Below, in pieces: positions 34,901 to 46,569 of a DNA stretch of 64,000 bases. Position numbers and translations under genes: made by a program. This DNA is from Cannabis sativa (taxonomy: Eukaryota > Streptophyta > Magnoliopsida > Rosales > Cannabaceae): NCBI RefSeq assembly GCF_029168945.1, contig NC_083601.1, forward strand, positions 37,375,660 through 37,439,659, in the 5' to 3' direction. Numbering within the stretch: the stretch's first letter is position 1; the number at the start of each line of letters is the position of its first letter. The notes under the pieces were generated by a model. It saw only the letters and a list, made by a program, of their open reading frames with translations. It had not been told where the DNA came from and searched no databases.

Positions 34901-36042
34901 AACCCATTTCAGGGGAGGAAAAAAAGAAAAGAAAAATCTTTCTAAACCTCATTTCAGAATGGGATACCATCTCCTCAGCAAGGATTTTTTCTTTTATAAA
35001 AAATTTCACAATTAAAACAAAAGAGACAAATGTATTTAAAAATATTATGTAAAAAAAAAAATCGACAAATCTCTTCACGAGGGCGAATTTCAGCAGAAAT
35101 TTCATGTCCCAAAAATATCTAATATAAAAGCCATGAGTCCCCAAAAGTTGGGTAAAAAATAATTATTATTTTAATAAATATTTTTTTTTTCGAAAAAGAA
35201 TATATTTAATTTTCACATGCATATTTTAATACCGTATTTTATGATAATAAAAAAAACAAGTAAATTATAACGCATTTTATGTATTTTCTTGAAAACATTC
35301 TTGAAAATAAAATAAGATGAAAGAATTCAATAAAAAAAATTAAAAAAAAAAAGGAACGTACCCCACAACCAGTATCAATGGCGGTTCTGATGGAGCCGTC
35401 TTTCAGATTAATCAACTTGCCGATATCATCGATGTAGGCATCGGCGCCGTTTGGAAACATCGTCCCTCCGCCGGGGAATTTGAAACGCCCATTATCATAA
35501 TGTACCCAATTCTGGTTCCTCTTCTCGACAGTTAACTCCTTATGAGGAACATTCGCAAACCACGCTAATCCCCGACTCTCTGGCCACCGGAACGGCGTTC
35601 TGTACCCATACGGTGCCGGAATTCTACACTTCAACTTCTCCTCCGGCGCAGGGCAATGCCTCTCACGATAAATCAGCTTCTCCCTGTCGAACTTCAGCGA
35701 CCTCTGCACGTCCTCGCATGGAGTGTACTCGCTCAGCCCGACGGCGCACGCTGGAATTCTACGCGCAGTCGTCGTCGGCGGAGCCAGTGGAAGATCCTCA
35801 GCGCGATGGTGAGCCTCGAAGTCGAGCCGACCGATTCTCGTCAAGTTCGAATGGAACGGCGAGCATGAGGAACTGGAGACGACATCAGAGGCGGCGGAGG
35901 TTGCGACGCCTTTATAGTGTTGGTAGAATCCGACGAAGTAGCAGATCGAGCAGAGGATGATTGCGCTGGTCAAGAAGTATAGACTTGGGAATCTTTTGGC
36001 TCTGATCAAGGCCAATCGGCCGAGTCGATTGGATTCGGCCAT
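31922..36042 (-). CDS. PMT15: PMT15/PMT16-type Golgi methyltransferase
   Basis: Six exons: 36042-35362, 34033-33823, 33713-33416, 33033-32641, 32346-32269 and 32177-31922. All are GT-AG and keep frame, giving 638 aa. This is a second DUF248/PMT-family putative SAM-dependent methyltransferase, expected to be a Golgi type II membrane protein acting on wall polysaccharides; its substrate is not established. A membrane segment lies at about residues 20-40 ([20 protein letters not shown]). After a serine-rich stalk come [59 protein letters not shown] and the SAM site [17 protein letters not shown] (about 221-237). [52 protein letters not shown] and [12 protein letters not shown] follow. The ADAYIDDIG and LTPLP features point to PMT15/16 rather than QUA3. 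I start at ATG 36042. Four of its five intron positions match the QUA3-like gene in local sequence context and phase. Confidence 0.92.
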
Positions 36043-36153
36043 TAACGCCAAAACCAAAGCTCTCTAACCGATTCTGGTCGATTCTTTACAGTCAACTGAG
36101 AAAAAAATATATATAGAGAAAAAAACAGTGATTGAAGACGATTTGTGTGTATG

Positions 36154-36163
36154 TATATATATA
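36154..36163 (-). promoter_or_regulatory. TATA-like element of PMT15-like gene
   Basis: TATATATATA-type sequence on the minus strand, about 112 bp upstream of the start codon, at a plausible spacing for a TATA box. The surrounding DNA is AT-rich, so chance occurrence is possible. Confidence 0.35.
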
Positions 36164-36199
36164 GTGTGCGTGAGGTGACAAATTAATTTTCCAATTTAT

Positions 36200-39100
36200 T
36201 ATTTATTAGTAAATATTATTTTAATTCTGTGGGTTTGAAAAAGACGAGTGAGGTTCTAATCTCAACGTTGATGATAACATGAAATTACATAATTTCTTTA
36301 TTCAAAAAGGTAATTACTTAATTTCTGACCAAAATAACAATTAATTATTTAATCAAGTCAAGTGTTAATTAGTGGATAAGCAGGAGCGATTCCGAACACG
36401 CGCACACGCGCTCTTTCTGGTGAATGACGTAAGATAACACACACAACACAAGGAGACGAGATAGACTCTTTCGTCCTTTCCCGGCTTTTTTCTTCTCCTC
36501 TCGTCTCCATTTAATTATCTTTTTTTAGGGGATCCTAGTCTTCATAATTAAAATGAATAAAAATGTCCAATTTTATTGAATTTATTTTGGGTGAATCGTA
36601 TGTTATTTATTTGGAAGTTTTCTGAGGCTTTCCTTTTCTTGTTTTGTTTTTCTCTATTTCCAACTTTTATTATTATTTTCTTTTTGAAAAAAATTACAAA
36701 TTCAAACCAATTAATTTCGGACTAGTTTTCTGTTTGGGGGCAATTCGTGTGACAGTGGTTTTCTGAGGCTGTATACTAGTTATTTATTTGATTTGGCTGA
36801 TAATTAATTAATGGTAAAATTTAAATAAATAAATATATATTAATTATATGATACTTTCCAGTTTTGCTTAGTATTTCTCAGATGGAAGTGTAATCTGTAA
36901 TAATTCCTAATTAAATGTGAGGGAGATATATGTTTTAATGTGGGATATTATTCCCTTTTACCATAAATGTGTGGTCTTTGACAGTTAATTTTTATTTGTT
37001 TTGTAAAATAAAAAAATATTGTGACAGCTTTTTTTTTCTTGAACAAAGTATTATTGACAGCTTATGTATGAGTTACTCACCAAAATTGATTGAAAGATAA
37101 GATTCATTTCAGGAAAACCTTTGGCTTTGAAAGGGAAAACAACCTACCTTACTGGACAAACAAAAATGCTGTATTTTATTTATTTGTGTGGCACTTGGAT
37201 TTGTTTTAATTATTTGTTCAAATTTTATGTAACTAAAAAAAGAATAAGACATTGAAAAGAGCTGTGCTCTATCTATTCATGTTATTGCTCAATTGAAAAG
37301 TTTTAATTGAATTTGATATATATTTTTAAAAGTCAGACACAATTTTTCAATTACTATGTAAATTATTATAGCTTGTAATTGTATAATAGTGGATTGTACA
37401 GTAGATAGATATTATTTTATACTAATCTAGATAATAAGTAGTATAAAATATGTATTATGTATGTTTTTATATGAGGTGGGTTCAATTGTGGGCAAGTGTT
37501 GTGCACGCTCCGTTGAGTTGAATTTCGTGCGTTTCATGTAATTAAGAAGAGGGCAGATAGAAAATATGTTGGATTGGTTGAAGAGAAATTGTTATTTAAT
37601 TTTAGATATAATAATTTAATTGAGAATAGTGAGGCGTTTCTACTTTCTACTTTGTAGCTTACAATTTAGCATGCAAAGAAAATGCAACACTTGTACAAAA
37701 TTATCTGAAGTGCATAACACTCAAAGCACTACCTGAAATGAATAAAGTAGAATTTCAGCAACTGCCAATACTTAACCAATCAATTCCTTAACATATTCTC
37801 TCCTATTATAAATAACAACAAATAAATCAAATAAAAGGCATACTTATTAATAGGGCTTAAATTCGTGAGTCCCGCACTATATTTTTTTTAGAGTGCCCTA
37901 AAAAAAATTGATCATGTTGTGCTTGCTCTAAGAAATATAGATTTGGTGTGCTTTTCTAATATTTTTTAAAGAGTAGACCTATTATTTTTGTGTCGTACTT
38001 GAATTTGCATTGTGCTAGTCTGTTTCTTGTAAACAGACCAATCCATTGTTATATTTAAACTCGAATTTTGTATTTTATTTTTTCATATATATTTACAATT
38101 AATTAATGGGTTAAATACTAATATATGTACATGTTATAGTTTCAACTATATTTATATAATATAATGAAGAAATTTCATTAAATATGCATCTGTTGAATTA
38201 ATCACCTAAATTAAAGTTAATATGTTTAAGTTTTGTGCGTTAACTAGTATACCCCTAAATTATCCCTTTCATTTCAAAAAATTGAAAAAGGAAACTCTTA
38301 TTATCTTTTTCCCTCTCGCTTTGTCAATTTCCTTCTCACCCAACCAATCACCAGAAACCACCCCAAAATTCATCAATTGCACTACCGCACCACCACTCAT
38401 GACCCTCCCTCTCTCTTATTGGTTCTATCTGGTGTGTGCATGATGACTTTTGACCACTATTATTAAACAGACAGACGAACAATTTGTAGTTTTTTTTTTT
38501 TTTTGTATTTTCTGTTTATCTTTTGGTAATAAATTGAGTTTTTTTTTTTGTAAAATATCTACTTTTTATGTGATTATTTTTGTATATGGTCTCATAGGTG
38601 GTCTGATGATTGTACGATATGATTGATAAAAAAGCACGATATGGTCTGATAGTGGTCCGATAAGTGCTTAAAATTTATGTTATAAAAGAAAGAGAGAGTG
38701 TGTGGGGTTTTTAATATAAAAAGGGTAATTTATGGAGATATAAAAAAATAGACCTACATTGTCAATAGTGATTTAACTTTGATTTAGGTTGTTATTTATT
38801 TTATTTTGTTGCCTAATACATAAGCATGTTTTATCAAATTTCTCTTTTTTAACATTATTTTATAGAAATATAGAAAACTAATTAAAATTATTAGAATTCG
38901 AATATTTACTTATATTATAAATACTCAAATTATTTTATATCACACTTTATAAATAAGATATAGTTTTAGTTTTATATTTTTTAATATTTTAATTATAAAT
39001 TATAATATTCAATGTTATACTTAAGTTTTATTATTATTTTAACTTATTTATAATTGAAAAATTCATATAAATATTATTATAATTCTTAAATTATTGGTTT

Positions 39101-39478
39101 TTTAATATTTTGTACAGTGTTTTTAAGCTTGTCGCGTGCCATGTTGTGCTTTTTGGGTTAGTTTATTCGTATTTATGTGTCGTGCCTTTTGTGTTTAATT
39201 ACATATTTTTTGCGCCGTGTCATGTACAAACTTATATTTTTTTTGTGTTTGGTCGTGTTTTTTAAGCTCGTACTCGGTTTCGTATCGTATCAAAAAGTTC
39301 GACCTAATATAACACTAGTTATTAATACTCTTCAAGGGATTCGATCCTCATGGAGTATTGGCAACTATATTCATCAATGTAATAGACTCTCTCTAATTTA
39401 TTTTTGGGTTATGATTTTGCTTAAATATTATAATTTTGCACCACATTACTAAAGAATATTAAGTGCTTATTTTTAGAA

Positions 39479-39480
<2 letters not shown>
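36200..39480. other. AT-rich intergenic DNA, no gene seen
   Basis: No exon, RNA gene or complete transposon is recognised across 3.3 kb. Poly-T and poly-A runs are frequent (for example 38490-38506 and 38540-38550). The open frames at 38222-38443 and 39177-39452 have no recognisable content. Confidence 0.5.

Positions 39481-39481
<1 letters not shown>

Positions 39482-39569
<88 letters not shown>
39482..39569. repeat. (GA)n microsatellite, about 44 units
   Basis: An uninterrupted GA dinucleotide run of about 88 bp, by far the longest perfect simple repeat in the window. Confidence 0.97.
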
Positions 39570-39572
<3 letters not shown>

Positions 39573-39683
39573 CTTCAAAAGCATAGTTGAATTTATGATA
39601 TTCTTTATTATGTCAAATGATTCTTCCATGACTTAAATGTTTTTTTTTGGAGGATGATAGATTTTCTATATCATGGTAACACT

Positions 39684-40048
39684 CACTACAAAAAAATCTT
39701 ACTTTTAGTCAAAACAAAATTTGTGATTAAAAGTGAAAAAATTGTGACTAATTATAAATTATTATTCCTATGTTGTGACTAATAGGTCAGTGGCAATCAA
39801 AATTAGTCACAAAAATTACAATTATGTTGCGATTAAATGTATTTTTAGTTACAATACTTATTGTGACTAAAACTAAATTAGTGACAACTTGTATTTAAAG
39901 ATTATGTTTTAGTCATAAGTAACATTTTGTTGTGACTAAAAATCGTATTTAGTCACAAAAAAATTATATTATGACTATGTTATATGTAACTAAAAGTAGC
40001 AGTTTTTTATATTGACTCAAATTAACACAAATAACGTATGTTATAGTG
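39684..40048. mobile_element. CACTA-like nonautonomous element
   Basis: Starts CACTACAAAAAAATCTTAC and ends TTATAGTG, an eroded form of the TTTGTAGTG terminus of CACTA elements. Subterminal repeats of the TTTAGTCACAA type occur in both orientations throughout. The 3-bp flanks (ACT and AGA) do not match, so the target duplication has decayed or the right end is approximate. Confidence 0.65.
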
Positions 40049-40059
40049 AGATTTTTCTC

Positions 40060-40850
40060 ACCTAGAAACTCGAGACCAGATTCCTATTTGGAGGACACGT
40101 GTACTCAATTTCCCTATAAGGAAAGCTGAAATGTCAATGAGAGACTCCTCGAGTTTAAACCTCGCCTGAACTAGACTCAGCGAGATGATGCGGATATGAC
40201 CTAGTCTAGCCGCATTTGTACGACTCGCATTATGCAGGACCAATGAACAAATTTAACCCGCATATACTGATATATATATGCGAGTATCCCCCCGATCCTC
40301 CTGCGATAACATAGAGATTGATTCTCTTTGATGCGAGCTGGTCCCGATGACCCAACAGCCTCGATAAACCAATATAGACTCGCATGTCTTAGTTCTATCA
40401 GCTCGTTATACGATGTCCGTGAATGCGAGGTTACAAGAACGCAGACATCTTAGACTCAACTAAGTGTTGAGTGTATTCTAAGTCCACGAGCTTACGCAAG
40501 AATATGAACAGCCAACGCGCACATTAGAAGTCGCATACGTTGTTGTATTTAGTGAATAGAAATTGTTCTTCATTTATTAATGTTTACGTTTTTTAGCTTA
40601 ATTACTGTAAATCAATGTACAAACGGATTGACAATGAATGCAATCCTTGTGTAAATGATCGGACACTTGCTTTGTATATAAAGGAGTGATCCACCATGAA
40701 ATGAGAGATACTGAATCCTTGCAACAGTGGACTAAGCAGACCGTGATCTGACTGAACCACTATATTCTCTTGTGTTCTTTGTATTTCCAGTTTTTGTTAA
40801 GTGTTTGTGTTCCCAGTTCGAGTACTCGCCGTTCTAGGTTGAATACTCAC
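40060..40850 (+). repeat. probable solo LTR or LTR fragment
   Basis: A region less AT-rich than its surroundings, with a TATA-like TTTGTATATAAAGGAG at about 40670 followed by a leader-like segment (ATGAAATGAGAGATACTGAA) and a pyrimidine-rich end. This resembles the U3-R-U5 layout of plant LTRs. Clear TG/CA ends and a target duplication were not found, and no partner copy is in the window. Confidence 0.35.
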
Positions 40851-40863
40851 ACTTGTTCATTAC

Positions 40864-40899
<36 letters not shown>

Positions 40900-41004
40900 T
40901 ATTTTGGTGTTGTAAAATTCCTTCAACAACAACGTATATAAATGTGTCACGTAAATTGTACACATTTGCTAGATCAGTGATAAAATAAATTCAAGAAAAA
41001 TTAT

Positions 41005-41045
<41 letters not shown>
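40864..41045. repeat. two (TTA)n microsatellites
   Basis: Trinucleotide TTA/ATT runs at about 40865-40899 and about 41006-41044, separated by a short unique stretch. The first reads as a tyrosine run in one frame and is not coding. Confidence 0.9.
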
Positions 41046-42270
41046 TTCGAGTGCAAGGAAGCTAGTACTTCATTTACATTTTCATGGGGCTTTCATGTAG
41101 TAAAATAAATTCGGACAAAAATGTATTATTATAATTTTTCAATGTGATAATAGTTGAGGAGGCAAATATTCTATTTATAATTTCACATCCTAATAAGATT
41201 CCAAAAATAAAAGATGATGGGAACAAAATAAATCACTTAAATATTTGGATTAATCTTCTATTTCTAACGATTTTAGAGCATGATATGGATTTTTTAGTAT
41301 ATGCATGACTCATGAGTAATGATTTTTACTTTTATTTTTGTAAAAATATCTAGCTAAAATTGGATAACATGCCTTACAAAAAAAATTGGATAGACATTAT
41401 TGTACACATGTTGTGTATAATATAATTGTGCTTATTACTCTAAATATATTACAATATTTTTACATCTCTAATGGTGTTACATGTGGGATTATTAATTTAT
41501 TTTAGCAAAGAAAAGATATATAAATAATTCATAAATAAAAAGAGTAATTCTTTCAAGGAGAAAAAAAAGATCAACAGAGTAATGATCTCGCTTAATTACT
41601 AATTCTTTCTAAATTTAATAACAAATTTTGCGTATTCAGGAAATAAAAAAAAAGAAAAAACATAAACATAAACAAATTAACGTCATAAGATAATATATAG
41701 ATATGATGAATCACTTTAATACAATTATCAAATTCACATTAAAAAAAAAAAAAAAAAAAAACCATTAATCCTAGTTGCCCAATCGATCACAATAATACTC
41801 AAATCCAAATTTCCAATACGAATTGATAAAATCTAGAAAATAACAAAAGTTTGCCTGCATGCTTACGGTAAGATTTGTTTAAGTGATTGGTTTGGGTCGA
41901 CAAGAGAGTGGTTAAGTACTTTGTTTGTTAATTATTATTATTTATTAATGAAATTGATCTTGATTTTAAATTTACATTTAAAATTAAACCAAAAAAAAAA
42001 AGTTAAAAGGAAAACAAAAAGATAACTAGGGATTTTTTTTTTAAGGCAAACTGTATATTGTTAACAGATGAATGTACCTTGAAGAGAAACATATATATGA
42101 CTGTTTTCATCCAAAATTAATAATTATATAATTACTTAATTATATATGTTAACATTTGAGACACTCCTATATCTTTATATATTAAAAGTGCCTATCTAAC
42201 GGCATTTCTTGGTTTAACATTCTTGGTTTAACAGAATATACTTAAAAATAATAAAAAAATAATAAAAAAA
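41046..42270. other. AT-rich intergenic DNA, no gene seen
   Basis: No gene or complete element recognised apart from the micro-insertion at 41356-41392. At about 42204-42232 CTTGGTTTAACA occurs twice, 15 bp apart. Confidence 0.5.
41356..41392 (+). repeat. micro-insertion with 11-bp direct repeats
   Basis: AAAATTGGATA (41356-41366 and 41382-41392) flanks ACATGCCTTAC plus an A tail. The duplicated target begins AAAA, as for L1-type endonuclease sites. Confidence 0.5.
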
Positions 42271-42271
42271 A

Positions 42272-42535
42272 AGGGGTAAGTTGAAAAATGCCTCTTTTAT
42301 TCATCAATTAATCAAATTTACCTTTAATTTTATATTTATTTGAAACATACCTCTTTTTATATGTATTATACCCAAAGTACCCTTACATAAGAGAATCACA
42401 TGGAGAGTATCTTGAAGTGATAGGGGCAAAATTGGTACAATGTTTAAAAAAAGAGGTAAAAATGATAGATTTTAAAAAAGAAGGTAAAAATAAAAGAGGA
42501 CAATATAAAAAAGGTATAGAGTGTAATTTCTTCAA
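42272..42535. repeat. dispersed repeat family C, copy 1
   Basis: About 265 bp homologous to 49835-50100 and to 59212-59440. Shared phrases include CATCAATTAATCAAATTTAC (one mismatch between copies), GAGTATCTTGAAGTGA and GGCAAAATT followed by GTACAATG. No coding capacity. Ends are only weakly inverted, so the class is unknown. Confidence 0.75.
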
Positions 42536-44889
42536 AAAAAAAAAAGATAAAATGGGCTGTAATTAGTATTTACTTTATATGTTTGTGCTTATTTTTAATT
42601 TTACCACCAAGAGGAGAAGGTTGAAAAATATTAGAATATGAAAATATTATTGGTGCTTATTAGTAATTTGCAAAGAATGTGAAAGTCTATAAATATATAG
42701 TTGTGTAGCTATTATTAGATATGAAATGAGATAATAGAACTTTTTTCAATTAGAAGATTAATGTACATTTTACTATTAATAACATACATTATTATAACAC
42801 AACTATATTTTACTTACTAAATATACTGACACATATTTTATTTTTATAAAACAAATCGTTCAAATAATTATACTATTTTAATTATTAATTCAAATAAAAA
42901 ACTAAAATATTAAATAAAACTAACACTACGTGGCTTGGCACGTAACAATCACCTAGTACTTAGTAAATGTATACATGGAGAATTAAATTTTAAAAACATT
43001 TATACTCAGTTTCATTTACCACTCAAAAAACATAACAGTAGAAATTTGTTGCAAAAAGTTCATTAAACATTGTATAAGCACTCACTATTGTGTGCAATGT
43101 ACATAAATTTACTACTAACAACTCCTTCAACCATATAAAATTATTTTTCACAACCACTAATATTTGATGGCGAACCATTGAAAAATAAAGAAAAATACTA
43201 ATAACAAAATATAATCATATCATACAGACAAGACTAAAACACTTAAAATCATATCACATAGATAAAGACTAAAATAACCATATCATAGAGACAAGACTAT
43301 AATCTAGTAACAAATATCGAATCATGCTAGTAAAATACAATTCTGACCAAGCTGCACCTATGCCTAAGAAAGGACAGTACGGACTTTACTAGAAAAAAAA
43401 GAAAAAAAAACAAACCTCTTGTAGCTATAAATTTAAGAGTGAGAAACTCTAATTTTTTTAATTAAACTACTTATTAAGTTAGAGTAAATGATAAAATGAA
43501 ACTTTATTTCGACGTCAAAATATTTGCTTAAACTCATTAAACCCAAAATTCATATATAAATTAATAATAAAATTCGAAACTTAATTTAGTGTAGAGATAT
43601 ATGCATAAACAGGGCATGCATATATATATATGTGCATATATATATATATATATATATGTGCATATATATATATGCACTAGCTAGTAGTAGTACTCGATTG
43701 TGATCTGGATCAAGCTTGGCTAACAAACAAAATGCAAAAGTAAACAAAAAAGAAGATCATGTAGAATCATACTTGAGCAAAATTTTTGCGAAAGCAATTG
43801 AAAATACTTTTCTTTAGTTAGGGTTTTACGATTTTGTGTAATGAAAAAAAAAAAAAAATGGCCGAGGAGGGCCGGTCCCTTGATCCCAAAAGCCACCATT
43901 ATCATATATTATTGATACATGGACGAGCTTAGAGTGTTTTACTGTATAACTTCGAAGAATAAACTTTGCAAAATATAAAGTTACAAAGCTTCTATATCAT
44001 ATATTCCTTTATAAATTAAAGAGAGTCCAAAGAGTACAAGCTATTAATGAAGAGTGTAGAAGCTTATTGTTTGTTACAATTAACAGATTTGTAACTATAA
44101 TCTAATAGATTGCTAAGACAATCAGACAGTAACAACATGATATACTAACGGCGCCTTAACAAAATTTCCATAAATTTGACGTATATATATTTATTTGCAT
44201 ATATATATATAGATGATTTATTTCATTATTTTGACTTTAATTTATCACCACGTAATTCTCGTGTCTCTTTATATATATGTATATATGTTTTATATATACA
44301 TATGGGATCATGCATCGATCGGTTTTTATATGACATCAAACTTTCTCTCCGATCAAATCATATAAGAGAACATTATTCTATGGAATTAATTAATAGTATA
44401 CGTACGGTACGGCCGCATAAAATTTGTTGCTCACAGACACATGGTTATTTTGTGAACATGATATATATATTTTTTAACAACATAAACAGCATATTGAAAT
44501 CATACATCTGTATATGCTCATCAACTGTTCCTCTGTTTATATATTATTATTATTATCATCTTTCATGATTAAATTGACTGAAGCACACTCAAAATTTCCA
44601 AGATAAAGAGGTAATAATTCCACACAACAAACAATTTTTTTTTAGGAAGAAACTTCACTGACTTAACGAACCATGTTGTCATCAATCCAACAAGCAATGT
44701 CAATACTATCATTTACCTCTTGTTAAATTTGTATGCTTAGGTTTATACACGTGTCCATATGTCTTTAATCAATTAGTAGGTAGTATTAATTGTTAACAAG
44801 TTTAGTAGTTAAATCTATTACAACTTCTCAGTCTTAACTTGAGTATGTAAGTATGCTGCTAGTAGAAGTATTTAGTCTATAAATAACTT
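42536..44889. other. AT-rich intergenic DNA, no gene seen
   Basis: Contains (AT)n and ATATATGC-type tracts at about 43620-43675 and 44180-44300. The open frame at 44176-44568 is tyrosine- and isoleucine-rich translation of AT tracts. No recognisable gene. Confidence 0.5.
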
Positions 44890-45253
44890 TAACTTTTTAA
44901 CTGTAAATGCATTGATTCATATACTAAGAGCAATAAAGATATAATTCCATCAAAAAGGTTTTTGCCTTTTGTGTGTTTATATTCTGTGAGTTGTGAGTGT
45001 TTTTGGATTGTTCTTGGAGCCATTCCTGGCATGTGGGATTGAGCTCGAGTTACAATATGTGGAATCAGAGCTTGGAGATCGAAGAGAAATCTTATTTTAG
45101 CTCGAAGGTTCAAGATTTCGGTGGTCAAGCAAGAAAATGAAAAATGCAAAGTTCAATCTTAAAAATGGAAGAACAATTTTTGTTTGTGGTGTGTGAAAAT
45201 GAGAGTCTTGCTAGTTCAACAGAGTCTATAATCAACTTTGTTAGGAGAGAAGG

Positions 45254-46460
45254 ATGGCTAAAGGTCTTACCCAGAAAGAGAAAACAAAGATTCTCGAGAA
45301 AGCACGTAGTGCTATAATTCTAAGTCTTGGTGACAAAGTTCTAAGGGAAGTGTCGAAAGAAGACTCGGCTGCAAGGATATAGATGACACTGGAAAGTCTT
45401 TACATGAAAAAATCGTTGGCAAACAGATTATTTCTTAAGCAGAAATTATACTCTTTTAAGATGATGTCAGGAAAGGAAATTGAAGACCATCTTGATGATT
45501 TCAATAAGGTGATTCTCAACTTAGAGAGCATTGGAATTAAAGTTGAGGATGATGATCAGGCCATCATTATGCTAAATTCTCTTCCCACAAAGAATTATGA
45601 ACACTTTGTAAATACCATGATGTATAGTAAAGATATATTAACATTAGAGGAAGTCCAAAATGCATTAATGTCAAAGAAATTGAAGAAAAAAGTAGAGAAG
45701 CAAGATGAAGGTGCTGGAGATGACTTATCGATTTGAGGAAAAAGATCCAAGAAGAAGAACAAGGACCATAACAACATAGGAAAAGGAAAATCAAAATTCA
45801 AGTTTCAAAGGAGATGTTTCATCTGCAACAAACTATCTTACCTGAAGAATGACTGTCCAATCTTGAAAGATTACAAATTCAAGAAAGATGGAAATGCAAA
45901 CATTATTTCTAATGCAGAAGATAGTGATGGCTATGATAGTGCCAGTGTGTTAGCCATCTCAAAGAACAAGTCAGAAGTGGACTGGATCATAGATTCTCTG
46001 GATGTTCATTTCACATCTGCCCTGCCAAAGAACATTTCATTGAATACAAAAATGTCCAATGTGGAACTGTCAAACTGGGAGACAATTAATAGAGCTTGTA
46101 CAATTGCTGGTATTGGGACAGTCAAATTGGAATTGGAAGATGGCAAAGTTTTTGAGTTGAAATAGGTTAGGCATGTATCAGATATTAAGATAAATTTAAT
46201 TTCTATGTCCATGTTAGACCAAGATGGTTTCAATGTCAAGATTGAAACTAGCACTTATTGAAGACTATGAAAGGTTCTTTAATTATCATGAAAGGGAAGA
46301 TTGTTAATGGTATATATGTCTTACAAGGCACCACAAAGAAAAATCAAGCTAATGTTGTTGCAACTGATGGAGAGGATCAAACCTTAGTATGACACATAAG
46401 GCTTGATCATGTCAGTTATGGTGGTTTGAAGATACTAGGCAAGAAAGGTGTTCATGAGTT
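45254..46460 (+). pseudogene. copia gag-protease remnant (Tork-like)
   Basis: ATG at 45254 opens a gag frame: MAKGLTQKEKTKILEKARSA, LESLYMKKSLANRLFLKQKL, then the UBN2-like region to 45736 (LNSLPTKNYEHFV). Two stops interrupt it (TAG at about 45380, TGA at 45734-45736). The CCHC-like knuckle follows (RRCFICNKLSYLKNDCP, with the histidine position altered). A protease remnant (DWIIDSLDVHFTS) follows, lacking a normal DTGAS-type catalytic motif. The segment ends with HIRLDHVSYGGLKILGKKG, a GAG-pre-integrase motif. Not functional. Confidence 0.8.
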
Positions 46461-46569
46461 TTAGTCATTCATCTCTCCCTACTTAAACAAATCATCACTC
46501 TTCCAATGCTACTAAAGTTTAAGCAAACACCTGCTCAAATTGTACTGTCAATATTTTTTTTTTTCAATT

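Noticed and set aside
37017..37062. Additional micro-insertion between GACAGCTT repeats
   Set aside because: Only 8 bp match exactly and the insert is long. Insufficient to separate from chance.
40770..40988. Tyrosine-rich small protein
   Set aside because: The tyrosine run is the (TTA)n microsatellite read in one frame.
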